DNA of 5,010 nt from an uncultured Chloroflexota bacterium. GTDB taxonomy: Bacteria; Chloroflexota; Dehalococcoidia; SM23-28-2; RBG-16-64-32. Position numbers and translations under genes: made by a program. Location of the stretch: contig CAJXNA010000164.1 in the NCBI GenBank assembly GCA_913056415.1, forward strand, positions 1 through 5,010. Reading direction: 5' to 3'. The notes under the pieces were generated by a model. The model worked only from the letters and a program-made list of their open reading frames with translations, was not told where the DNA came from and ran no database searches. Shown here in pieces: positions 1-5,010 of this stretch. The stretch's first letter is position 1. Every line of letters begins with the position of its first letter.

Positions 1-2
1 TC

Positions 3-2321
3 CTGTCCCCCCTCAACCCCCGCCAGCGGGAGGCCGTGGAGCATACGGATGGCCCCCTCCTCATCCTTGCCGGCCCTGGCTCCGGCAAGACCCGCGTCAT
101 CGCCCACCGCGTCGCCTACCTCATCGCTGAGGCCCAGGTCCATCCTCGTCGCATCCTCGCCGTCACCTTCACCAACAAGGCCGCCCGCGAGATGCGTGAC
201 CGTATCTTCGCCCTGGTCGGACAGGAGCGGGCCCAGGACATCACCCTCGGCACCTTCCACGCCGTCTGCGCCCGCACCCTCCGCATCGACGGCGAGCAGA
301 TCGGCGTACCCCGCAGCTTCGCCATCTACGACGCCACCGACCAGATCGCCGCCGTCAAGCAGGCGATGCAGGACCTGGCGCTGGACCCCAAACGTATCGC
401 CCCCCGCGCCGTCCTCTCCGCCATCTCCCGCGCCAAGAGCGAGCTCCAGGGCCCGCGCCAGTTCGCCGCCCTCGTCGCCGACTACTTCCAGGAGGTCACC
501 TCCCGCGTCTTCCTCCGCTATCAGGACATACTGGAGCAGAACTCCGCCCTGGACTTCGACGACATCCTCAACAAGACGGTGGAGCTGTTCCAGGAGCGCC
601 AGGAAGTCCTGGAGAAGCACGCCGAGCGCTACCTTCACATCCACGTCGACGAGTTCCAGGACACCAACATCGCCCAGTACATCCTCGCCAAGCAGTGGGC
701 CAGCCGCCACCGCAACATCTGCGTCGTCGGCGACCCCGACCAGTCGATCTACACCTGGCGCGCCGCCGATATCCGCAACATCCTCAACTTCGAGCACGAC
801 TTCACGGACGCCGCCGTAGTCATCCTTGACCAGAACTACCGCTCCACCCAGTCCATCCTCGACTCCGCCCACAGCGTCATCGCCGTCAACAAGCAGCGCA
901 AGGAAAAGAACCTCTGGACGGAGAACGGCCCCGGCCGGCCCATCACCGTCTACGAGGCGTACGACGAGGAAGGCGAGGCCGCCTTCGTCACCGACGAGGT
1001 GAAGCGGCTGGCCAAGGCGGAGAAGCTTCCGCTTCGGGGCTTCGCCGTCATGTATCGCACCAACGCCCAGTCGCGCCCCCTCGAAGAAGCGTTCGTCCGT
1101 CGCAACATCCCCCACCGCCTCGTTGGCGGCACCCGCTTCTACGAGCGTCGCGAAGTCAAAGACCTCTTAGCCTACTTTCGGTTGGTGCACAACCCGTTCG
1201 ACTCCATCGCCCTGATGCGCGTCATCAACGTGCCGACACGCGGCATCGGCGACCGTACCCTGGCAGAGCTCAGCCGCTGGTCCGGCGAGCAGTCCATACC
1301 CGCCTACGCCGCCCTCCAGCTCATCGCAGACGCCGAGCGCGACTCGCCGGAACATTCCGCTCGTCCTGTCCGCATTGCGGACTCCCCCGATGAATCGGGG
1401 CTCGGAGAGCCCGTCGAAGGGCGAGCGACTGCTGGAGCCCACCCATTCCAGAGGCGGACCGTGGGCGCCCTCCTCCGCTTCCTCGGCCTCCTCAACGAGC
1501 TCATCGCCGTCGCAAAGAAGGAATCGCTCTCCGAGCTGCTGGACACGATCATCGAGCGTACCGGCTACCGCGAGTACCTCCTCGGCGGGGAGCGAGGCAG
1601 CCTCCCGGACGGCGAAGAACGCTGGGAGAACGTCCAGGAGCTGCGCGCCGTCGCCGCCCAGTACGACGAGCTCAAGCCCGAGCACGCCCTCCCCTCCTTC
1701 CTTGAGGACGCTGCCCTCATCACCGACGTGGACGCGTACGATGAGAAGGCCGACGCCGTCACCCTCATCACCCTCCACGCCGCCAAAGGGCTGGAGTTCC
1801 CCGTCGTATTCATGGTTGGCCTGGAGGAGGGGCTGCTGCCCCACATGCGTTCCCTGGAGAGCGGAGACCCCGCCCAGCTGGAGGAGGAGCGTCGCCTCTG
1901 CTACGTCGGCATGACCCGCGCCAAGGAGCACCTCTATCTCATCCGCGCCTTCCGCCGCTCCTTCGGCCGCACGGGTGCCGGTTTCGGCGGCGGCCACAAC
2001 CCGCCCTCGCGCTTCCTGGCGGACATCCCGCCGGAGCTGATCGCCCAACCTGAGCGCGTCGAAACACCCACCCTCCTGCCCCAGCGACACCGCTACGGTA
2101 CCGCACCCGCTCACCCTGAGCCTGTCGAAGGGCGAGCGGCCTCCGCGGATACCTTTTCGGCCGGCGACCACGTCCGCCACCCCAAGTTCGGACAGGGGAT
2201 CGTCGTCTCCTGTGACCCCTCCGGCGCCGACTACCAGGTCGTCGTCGCCTTCCAGGGCGAGGCCGGCATCAAGAAGCTGCTCCTCTCCTTCGCGCCCCTG
2301 GAGCGGGTGGATGCCGGTTAG
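3..2321 (+). CDS. pcrA: ATP-dependent DNA helicase PcrA/UvrD (superfamily 1A), 5'-partial
   Basis: This is a 3'-5' DNA helicase of the UvrD/PcrA family, acting in nucleotide excision repair, removal of recombinase filaments and transcription-linked repair. The frame is open from the window edge. Numbering from the first full codon (nt 3), the residues in order are: Q-motif LNPRQREAV, Walker A AGPGSGKT (23-30, Lys29), motif Ia TFTNKAA, motif Ib GTFHAVC, Walker B DEFQDT (Asp216, Glu217), motif III GDPDQSIYTWRAAD, motif IV LDQNYRST, 2B-domain GIGDRTL, motif V TLHAAKGLEFP, motif VI RRLCYVGMTRAKEH, and a C-terminal Tudor-like domain from HPKFGQG to FAPLERV (about 720-768), which binds RNA polymerase in PcrA homologues. 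The Q-motif starts at once, so probably only about 5-10 N-terminal residues are missing; the GTG at 36 is internal. All catalytic motifs are intact. Two palindromic repeats are inserted in frame, one in the 2B subdomain and one in the linker before the Tudor domain. PcrA rather than Rep is favoured by the Tudor domain. Confidence 0.96.
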   Translation: MSPLNPRQREAVEHTDGPLLILAGPGSGKTRVIAHRVAYLIAEAQVHPRRILAVTFTNKAAREMRDRIFALVGQERAQDITLGTFHAVCARTLRIDGEQIGVPRSFAIYDATDQIAAVKQAMQDLALDPKRIAPRAVLSAISRAKSELQGPRQFAALVADYFQEVTSRVFLRYQDILEQNSALDFDDILNKTVELFQERQEVLEKHAERYLHIHVDEFQDTNIAQYILAKQWASRHRNICVVGDPDQSIYTWRAADIRNILNFEHDFTDAAVVILDQNYRSTQSILDSAHSVIAVNKQRKEKNLWTENGPGRPITVYEAYDEEGEAAFVTDEVKRLAKAEKLPLRGFAVMYRTNAQSRPLEEAFVRRNIPHRLVGGTRFYERREVKDLLAYFRLVHNPFDSIALMRVINVPTRGIGDRTLAELSRWSGEQSIPAYAALQLIADAERDSPEHSARPVRIADSPDESGLGEPVEGRATAGAHPFQRRTVGALLRFLGLLNELIAVAKKESLSELLDTIIERTGYREYLLGGERGSLPDGEERWENVQELRAVAAQYDELKPEHALPSFLEDAALITDVDAYDEKADAVTLITLHAAKGLEFPVVFMVGLEEGLLPHMRSLESGDPAQLEEERRLCYVGMTRAKEHLYLIRAFRRSFGRTGAGFGGGHNPPSRFLADIPPELIAQPERVETPTLLPQRHRYGTAPAHPEPVEGRAASADTFSAGDHVRHPKFGQGIVVSCDPSGADYQVVVAFQGEAGIKKLLLSFAPLERVDAG
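1358..1427. repeat. Multi-hairpin palindromic repeat inserted in frame in pcrA (2B region)
   Basis: The outer arms CGCTCG (1358-1363) and CGAGCG (1422-1427) are complementary and extend through a T/G wobble and CCT/AGG. Inside lie a perfect stem GTCCGC/GCGGAC around ATT (1368-1382) and a perfect stem CCCCGAT/ATCGGGG around GA (1385-1400). A third possible stem, GGGCT/AGCCC (1398-1412), overlaps the second. The whole could fold as a cloverleaf-like structure. The right end, 1407-1427, matches the second repeat at 2118-2138 with one mismatch in 21. It encodes EPVEGRA in the helicase frame. It lies between the GIGDRTL segment and the following 2B helix, where family members normally have a short loop. 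I infer a dispersed REP-like element; mobility is not shown. Confidence 0.75.
2107..2139. repeat. Short palindromic repeat inserted in frame in pcrA (linker before Tudor domain)
   Basis: The arms CCGCTC (2107-2112) and GAGCGG (2134-2139) pair perfectly and, after one A/C mismatch, extend through CCCT (2114-2117) and AGGG (2129-2132). The 11-base loop runs from 2118 to 2128. The core, GAGCCTGTCGAAGGG, is the familiar repeat whose complement reads CCTTCGACAGGCTC, which I recall as dispersed in many high-GC environmental genomes. It encodes EPVEGRA in frame within the variable, probably disordered linker between helicase motif VI and the C-terminal Tudor domain, a place where an insertion should be well tolerated. 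Confidence 0.8.
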
Positions 2322-2330
2322 CGCCGCGTG

Positions 2331-2341
2331 TAAGATACTAT
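2331..2341 (+). promoter_or_regulatory. Possible -10 region upstream of the hydrolase/SMP-30 fusion ORF
   Basis: The 47-base gap after the helicase stop contains TAAGAT (2331-2336) overlapping TACTAT (2336-2341), an A/T-rich island in otherwise GC-rich DNA placed about 30 bases before the start codon. No matching -35 hexamer is visible at the usual spacing, so this is weak. Read-through from pcrA is equally possible. Confidence 0.25.
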
Positions 2342-2356
2342 CGCCACGTCCGGCCG

Positions 2357-2362
2357 AAGGAG
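2357..2362 (+). promoter_or_regulatory. Ribosome binding site for the fusion ORF
   Basis: AAGGAG lies six bases before the ATG at 2369. It supports this start and shows that the 5' end of the fusion ORF is an intact gene start. Confidence 0.75.
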
Positions 2363-2368
2363 ATCAGC

Positions 2369-3133
2369 ATGACAACAGCCATCGAGACCCACGGCGCCTG
2401 CGATAGCCGCTTCAACGCCGTCAAGGACGCGTTTGCGGAGAACTTCCCCGCCCACGGCGAGGTGGGCGCCGCCGTGGCCGTGATGGTGGACGGCGAGATA
2501 GTCGTCGACCTCTGGGCGGGCCACGCCGATGCCGCCCGCACCCGCTCCTGGGAGCGCGACACGATAGTCAACGTCTACTCCACCACGAAGGGGATGACCA
2601 CTATCTGCGCCCACCGTCTCGTCGATCAGGGGTTGCTGGACGTCGACGCCCCGGTCGCGAAGTACTGGCCGGAGTTCGCGCAGGCGGTTGCAGAAGGGCT
2701 CAATTTCCCCAACGGAATGGTGATCACCCCGGACGAGAAGACCCTGATAGTTGCGGAAACTATGGGCAGATGTCTGACCGCCTTCGATATTGCTGCGGAC
2801 GGTTCCCTATCGGGCAGACGGCAGTTTGCCAACCTCGGTGTGAGTGCTGTGGGTGGGGTGATGCCTGACGGAATCTGTCTCGATGCCGAAGGGGCTGTCT
2901 GGGTCGGCTCTCCGCTGACGAGCGAGTTCGTCCGGGTGAAGGAGGGCGGCGCCATTACTCATCGGATTCCAGTTCCCGGCAAATGGGCAGTGGCCTGCAT
3001 GCTGGGGGGAGAGGATCGCCGGACCCTCTTCCTGTGCACGGCTGAGACGACGCTGCAAGACCTCGGCCAGGGGAAGTCGGTTGGATGGATCGAGACAGTT
3101 CGCGTCGAGGTCGCGGGAGCAGGACTCCCGTGA
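2369..3133 (+). CDS. Chimeric ORF: N-terminal beta-lactamase-family serine hydrolase joined to C-terminal SMP-30/gluconolactonase-like part
   Basis: The product is 254 residues. Residues 1 to about 106 look like the start of a class C beta-lactamase/esterase EstB-type serine hydrolase: a VDGEIVVDLWAG strand, then YSTTKGMT with the SxxK nucleophile motif (Ser71, Lys74), then HRLVDQGLLDVDAPVAKYWPEFAQA. The later family motifs (YxN and the C-terminal triad segment) are absent. From about residue 107 (nt 2687) it reads like the C-terminal half of an SMP-30/gluconolactonase/LRE-type beta-propeller: GLNFPNGM (candidate metal ligand Asn115), PDGICLDAEGAVWVG (candidate ligand Asp167), then FLCTAET and a natural-looking C-terminus ending GAGLP. 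The N-terminal propeller half, which carries the usual metal-binding Glu, is missing. Codon use shifts at the junction from GC-ending codons to a more mixed pattern. Neither activity is likely to be intact. It may be a real deletion fusion of two neighbouring genes, a decaying pseudogene, or an assembly chimera. The domain assignments are confident; the gene's status is not. Confidence 0.8.
   Translation: MTTAIETHGACDSRFNAVKDAFAENFPAHGEVGAAVAVMVDGEIVVDLWAGHADAARTRSWERDTIVNVYSTTKGMTTICAHRLVDQGLLDVDAPVAKYWPEFAQAVAEGLNFPNGMVITPDEKTLIVAETMGRCLTAFDIAADGSLSGRRQFANLGVSAVGGVMPDGICLDAEGAVWVGSPLTSEFVRVKEGGAITHRIPVPGKWAVACMLGGEDRRTLFLCTAETTLQDLGQGKSVGWIETVRVEVAGAGLP
3114..3130 (+). other. Small hairpin at the 3' end of the fusion ORF
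   Basis: CGGGAG (3114-3119) and CTCCCG (3125-3130) form a perfect 6-bp stem around CAGGA, ending directly before the TGA stop. No T-run follows, so a standard intrinsic terminator is not supported. It may be chance in GC-rich DNA. Confidence 0.25.
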
Positions 3134-3165
3134 CCCGGGACAGAAGCGGAGAGCCACATCCTCCC

Positions 3166-3194
3166 TTGCCTTCGCTGCCCCCTTCCGCTAGCCT
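3166..3194 (+). promoter_or_regulatory. Weak candidate promoter for the MscS gene
   Basis: TTGCCT (3166-3171) and TAGCCT (3189-3194) are spaced by 17 bases in the 98-base gap between the fusion ORF and the channel gene. The hexamers match the sigma-70 consensus at only four and three positions. The spacing and location are right, but the sequence support is modest. Confidence 0.3.
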
Positions 3195-3215
3195 AGACGC
3201 GACCCGCTAACCGAA

Positions 3216-3222
3216 AGGAGGG
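3216..3222 (+). promoter_or_regulatory. Ribosome binding site for the MscS gene
   Basis: AGGAGGG lies nine bases before the ATG at 3232. It is a near-perfect Shine-Dalgarno sequence and fixes the start of the channel gene. Confidence 0.8.
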
Positions 3223-3231
3223 CACCCCCCA

Positions 3232-4128
3232 ATGCTCCCGTACCTCATCACCGGCGATGACATTACCGACTGGCTGACCGGCGACGGCATCCGCATCGCC
3301 GCCATCGTTGGTGTCGCCGTCGCCCTAGATTTCGCCCTCCACCGTGCTATCCCCCACGCCTTGAGGCTCACTGTGGAGCGGCAGATGAAAAGCCGGGAGG
3401 AGGAGGAGATCCAGCAGCGGGTGGACACCCTCGCATCCGTCTTCACCGCCGGCGGACGCGTGATAATCGTCCTGGCGACCCTCCTCACCCTCATGCCCTT
3501 GGCCGGCATTAGCATCGGCCCCCTGCTGGCCGGTGTCGGTATTCTGGGTCTTGCCGTTGGCTTCGGCGCCCAGAGCCTAGTCAAAGACGTCATCAGCGGC
3601 CTCTTCATCCTCCTCGACGACCAGTACTCCAAGGGCGACGTGGTGAGCGTGGGCGGCGTCACCGGCCTTGTTGAGGACGTCGGGCTGCGCCGTACCGTCC
3701 TGCGCGACCTGGACGGCATCGTCCACTACATCCCCAACGGGGAGATCGCCGTCGCCTCCAACTTCACCCAGGAGTACTCCCGCGTCAACCTCAACGTCGG
3801 CGTCTCCTACAGCGAGGACCTGGATCACGTTATGCGGGTCATCGACCGCGTGGGCGAGGAGATGGCCGCCGATCCCGAATGGGCGCCCTCCATCAACACC
3901 CCGCCCAAGGCGTTGCGGGTGGACAACCTGGGCGACTCCGGCATCGAGATCAAGATCGTGGGCGACACCAAGCCCATCAAGCAGTGGGACGTGATGGGGG
4001 AGCTGCGCAAGCGTATCAAGAAGGCGTTCGACGAAGAGGGGATCGAGATACCGTACCCCCACCGTGTGATGGTCACCCGCGGCGCCAAGGCGACGGACCT
4101 GCCGCAGGCGCCCGCCAAAGAGAAATAG
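3232..4128 (+). CDS. Small-conductance mechanosensitive ion channel, MscS family
   Basis: The 298-residue product is close to the 286 of E. coli MscS and would be a homoheptameric inner-membrane channel that opens under membrane tension to release solutes during osmotic down-shock. The layout is standard. TM1 spans about residues 20-40. A charged loop follows with an EEEE cluster (57-60 region), then TM2 at about 76-92. The glycine/alanine-rich pore helix TM3 spans about 96-128, with GVGILGLAVGFGAQSLVKD containing the kink region. Next comes the beta domain, with the DDQYSKGDVV and HYIPNGEI signatures (about 129-172). The cytoplasmic alpha/beta domain runs to the FDEEGIEIPYPHRV signature (about 266-278). 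A short Lys/Ala/Pro tail ends the protein. It has its own ribosome binding site and no overlap with its neighbours. The gene looks complete and functional. Other ion selectivities or ligand-gated roles known in this broad family cannot be excluded. Confidence 0.96.
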   Translation: MLPYLITGDDITDWLTGDGIRIAAIVGVAVALDFALHRAIPHALRLTVERQMKSREEEEIQQRVDTLASVFTAGGRVIIVLATLLTLMPLAGISIGPLLAGVGILGLAVGFGAQSLVKDVISGLFILLDDQYSKGDVVSVGGVTGLVEDVGLRRTVLRDLDGIVHYIPNGEIAVASNFTQEYSRVNLNVGVSYSEDLDHVMRVIDRVGEEMAADPEWAPSINTPPKALRVDNLGDSGIEIKIVGDTKPIKQWDVMGELRKRIKKAFDEEGIEIPYPHRVMVTRGAKATDLPQAPAKEK

Positions 4129-4137
4129 CGCAAGGGC

Positions 4138-4166
4138 TTGACACGTTACATAAGACAGTTTATGCT
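4138..4166 (+). promoter_or_regulatory. Sigma-70-type promoter of the small secreted protein gene
   Basis: A perfect -35 hexamer TTGACA (4138-4143), a 17-base spacer and a -10 hexamer TATGCT (4161-4166) lie ten bases past the MscS stop. The arrangement is repeated before the paralogue at 4878, which strongly supports function. The spacer holds TTACATAA and a small dyad, CATAA (4149-4153) with TTATG (4160-4164), that could be an operator. Confidence 0.75.
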
Positions 4167-4186
4167 ACCCGATACGTTATTGATGC

Positions 4187-4192
4187 GGGAGG
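4187..4192 (+). promoter_or_regulatory. Ribosome binding site for the small secreted protein
   Basis: GGGAGG lies seven bases before the ATG at 4200, inside a leader identical to that of the downstream paralogue. It decides the start: the frame is open far upstream, but only as a shadow overlapping the MscS gene. Confidence 0.8.
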
Positions 4193-4199
4193 TGCAACA

Positions 4200-4694
4200 A
4201 TGCGAAAGTCCGTTCTAGCCTTCGTGTTCGCGGCGGCCCTGCCGGTGGGCGTGGCCCTTGTCATCGGCATCGCCACGTTTGCGGCCGTGGGGATGTTCCC
4301 TTCCCCACGACAGGCGGAGGCCTCTCACAAAGTCGTCGTGGTGATCAGCGGCGATCTCACAGGCGTCGACGACGTAGCCGGATTGCCGATCCATGTGGGA
4401 GCGCGGGCCTCAGGTCCGGCCGATTCGCTGGAAGGTCAGGGATTCGACGTCCCTCCAGGCCCAAAGGCCTTTGGTGAACCAGGGGATCCTGTCGGTTATT
4501 GCCGGATCCCGCTCACCGGCACCCTGGCAGGGAATGTAGTGACCCTTAGTGGCAATGTCATCTTCGCACACAATCCCGGCGATGTCGGCGTGCCTGTCAC
4601 TTTTACGGCCGATGCATCGAATGGTTCGATAACTTTCGACTTCGGTCCATTCACTTTCGAAGGCACTGGCCGCGTTCGCATCGCCCACCAATAG
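4200..4694 (+). CDS. Small secreted or surface protein of unknown family with N-terminal signal peptide
   Basis: I do not recognise the family of this 164-residue protein. Residues 2-3 are basic (Arg-Lys), followed by a long hydrophobic stretch (about 5-33) and the AEA motif at 39-41, suggesting signal peptidase I cleavage before Ser42. An uncleaved membrane anchor is the alternative. The mature part (about 123 residues) starts with a VVVVISGD strand. It then has a Gly/Pro-rich region with a single cysteine (Cys101, in GYCRIPL), so no internal disulphide. It ends with alternating short strands such as LAGNVVTLSGNVIF, VPVTFTAD and SITFDFGPFTFEGTG. This looks like an all-beta, sandwich- or barrel-like extracellular domain. 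Codon use in the 3' part is less GC-rich than in pcrA or the channel gene. It has its own strong promoter, and a paralogue with the same leader starts 245 bases downstream, so this is probably a small tandem family of co-regulated exported proteins. Confidence 0.8.
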   Translation: MRKSVLAFVFAAALPVGVALVIGIATFAAVGMFPSPRQAEASHKVVVVISGDLTGVDDVAGLPIHVGARASGPADSLEGQGFDVPPGPKAFGEPGDPVGYCRIPLTGTLAGNVVTLSGNVIFAHNPGDVGVPVTFTADASNGSITFDFGPFTFEGTGRVRIAHQ

Positions 4695-4702
4695 CCGCGC
4701 CT

Positions 4703-4877
4703 TTAATCGGGCAGCGTGAACGGCTCCACGTCCTCCGGCCGCGGGCGGTAGAGGCGGCGCTCCGGAGTGGGGCGCATCTCGTACATGGCGGTACGTCGTT
4801 GCAGGCGCCTAAGCTACCCCTTGATCACCCCGATGGGCCGCATGCGCGCCACCTTTCCGAGCCCTGCACCAAAGGCG
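4703..4877 (-). pseudogene. Coding-like minus-strand remnant with an internal stop
   Basis: Read on the minus strand in one frame, this stretch gives VNAFGAGLGKVARMRPIGVIKG-like sequence in pieces: NAFGAGLGKVARM then RPIGVIKG and a TAG stop (4814-4816). The same frame then continues with RRLQRRTAMYEMRPTPERR and LYRPRPEDVEPFTLPD to a TAA stop (4703-4705). Both parts look like natural protein C-termini with GC-rich third positions. The reading frame ends upstream where the duplicated promoter block begins. I infer the decayed 3' end of one or two genes. A 27-residue ORF from the ATG at 4784-4786 has no ribosome binding site. I cannot name the parent family. The + strand of this 183-base spacer shows no gene. 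Confidence 0.35.
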
Positions 4878-4907
4878 TTGACAACATTACATAAATCGGT
4901 TTACACT
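4878..4907 (+). promoter_or_regulatory. Promoter of the downstream paralogue
   Basis: TTGACA (4878-4883), an 18-base spacer and TACACT (4902-4907) align with the promoter at 4138-4166, with one extra base after the -35. The ribosome binding site GGGAGG at 4926-4931 lies seven bases before the ATG at 4939. Confidence 0.7.
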
Positions 4908-4938
4908 TGGATAACCTTAATTTGCGGGAGGTGCAACA

Positions 4939-4977
4939 ATGCGCAAGTCCATCCTAGCCTTCGTGTTCGGGGCGGCG
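4939..4977 (+). CDS. Paralogous secreted protein, first 13 codons only (3'-partial)
   Basis: The ATG at 4939 opens MRKSILAFVFGAA, matching 11 of the first 13 residues of the upstream gene (MRKSVLAFVFAAA). It has the same leader and ribosome binding site spacing. It is therefore the start of a second exported protein with a closely related signal peptide. The mature part is not in the window: the frame runs on into adapter sequence from 4978, and those codons must not be translated as protein. Confidence 0.75.
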
Positions 4978-5010
4978 AGATCGGAAGAGCGTCGTGTAGG
5001 GAAAGAGTGT
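4978..5010. other. Illumina TruSeq adapter read-through (sequencing artefact)
   Basis: The final 33 bases start with AGATCGGAAGAGCGTCGTGT and continue to GAAAGAGTGT. This is the standard TruSeq read-2 trimming sequence over its full length as I know it. It is not genomic; the real sequence ends at 4977. Confidence 0.97.

Larger units (their letters stand above)
4131..4238 (+). repeat. Duplicated promoter-leader-signal-peptide block, copy 1
   Basis: This block is homologous to 4870-4977. Both contain CAA(A/G)GGC before TTGACA, then TTACATAA, four variable bases and GTTTA, then a 21-base identical stretch around the ribosome binding site and start codon (4184-4204 against 4923-4943). From 4184 to 4238, 50 of 55 bases match copy 2, and the differences in the coding part mostly preserve the protein. 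It begins three bases after the MscS stop codon. Confidence 0.8.
4870..4977 (+). repeat. Duplicated promoter-leader-signal-peptide block, copy 2 (truncated by the contig end)
   Basis: This is the second copy of the block at 4131-4238. It is diverged in the promoter spacer but identical around the ribosome binding site. Because the copies differ at many positions, this is a genuine paralogous duplication, not a sequence repeated by assembly error. The right boundary is unknown, since adapter sequence starts at 4978. Confidence 0.8.

Noticed and set aside
1358..2139. CRISPR-like or phase-variable repeat array in pcrA
   Set aside because: There are only two repeat copies about 700 bases apart, with coding sequence between them and no regular spacing; they fit dispersed palindromic repeats better.
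1167..2180. Long minus-strand open frame of 337 codons opposite pcrA
   Set aside because: It lies wholly within a helicase gene with all motifs intact; its Gly/Val/Glu-rich, low-complexity translation is the usual antisense shadow of GC-rich coding DNA.
3114..3130. Intrinsic terminator at the end of the fusion ORF
   Set aside because: A good 6-bp stem exists, but it ends before the stop codon and has no T-run after it.
3145..3189. Inverted repeat AGCGGA/TCCGCT in the gap before the MscS gene
   Set aside because: Six-base arms separated by 33 bases are expected by chance in GC-rich DNA.
3577..4062. Minus-strand open frame of 161 codons opposite the MscS gene
   Set aside because: It is rich in Asp/Val/Gly/His repeats typical of antisense frames and overlaps the conserved channel domains on the + strand.
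3879..4199. Upstream extension of the secreted-protein frame into the MscS gene
   Set aside because: The Gln/Arg/Gly-rich translation is an out-of-frame shadow; the promoter, ribosome binding site and signal peptide all point to the ATG at 4200.

Overview
The window is GC-rich bacterial DNA with a strong G/C bias at third codon positions. It carries a pcrA/uvrD helicase with an RNA-polymerase-binding-type C-terminal Tudor domain, a small MscS channel, and small palindromic repeats that translate to an EPVEGRA-like peptide. I recall this repeat type from environmental genomes, including Chloroflexota and some Proteobacteria. A Chloroflexota (Dehalococcoidia-like) or similar high-GC source is a low-confidence guess. 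The last 33 bases (4978-5010) match Illumina TruSeq adapter sequence, so this is very probably the raw end of a draft or metagenomic contig.

Layout, all main genes on the + strand: (1) 3-2321, a PcrA/UvrD superfamily 1 helicase lacking only its first few codons; it contains two in-frame palindromic repeat insertions. (2) 2369-3133, an unusual ORF joining the N-terminal part of a beta-lactamase-family serine hydrolase to the C-terminal part of an SMP-30/gluconolactonase-like protein; each half lacks essential pieces of its family. (3) 3232-4128, a complete MscS-family mechanosensitive channel. (4) 4200-4694, a small secreted protein of unknown family behind a clear sigma-70-type promoter. (5) 4695-4877, a spacer with coding-like minus-strand sequence interrupted by a stop, probably gene debris. 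(6) 4870-4977, a second diverged copy of the promoter, leader and signal-peptide start of gene 4, opening a paralogue cut off after 13 codons by the adapter.

The genes do not form an obvious pathway. Each main gene has its own ribosome binding site and an upstream gap of roughly 45 to 100 bases, so they look mostly independently transcribed. The observations most worth following are the in-frame palindromic elements in an essential-type helicase gene, the truncated two-family fusion (real gene or assembly chimera), and the tandem secreted-protein paralogues sharing promoter, leader and signal-peptide start. I see no convincing new defence or mobile system here.
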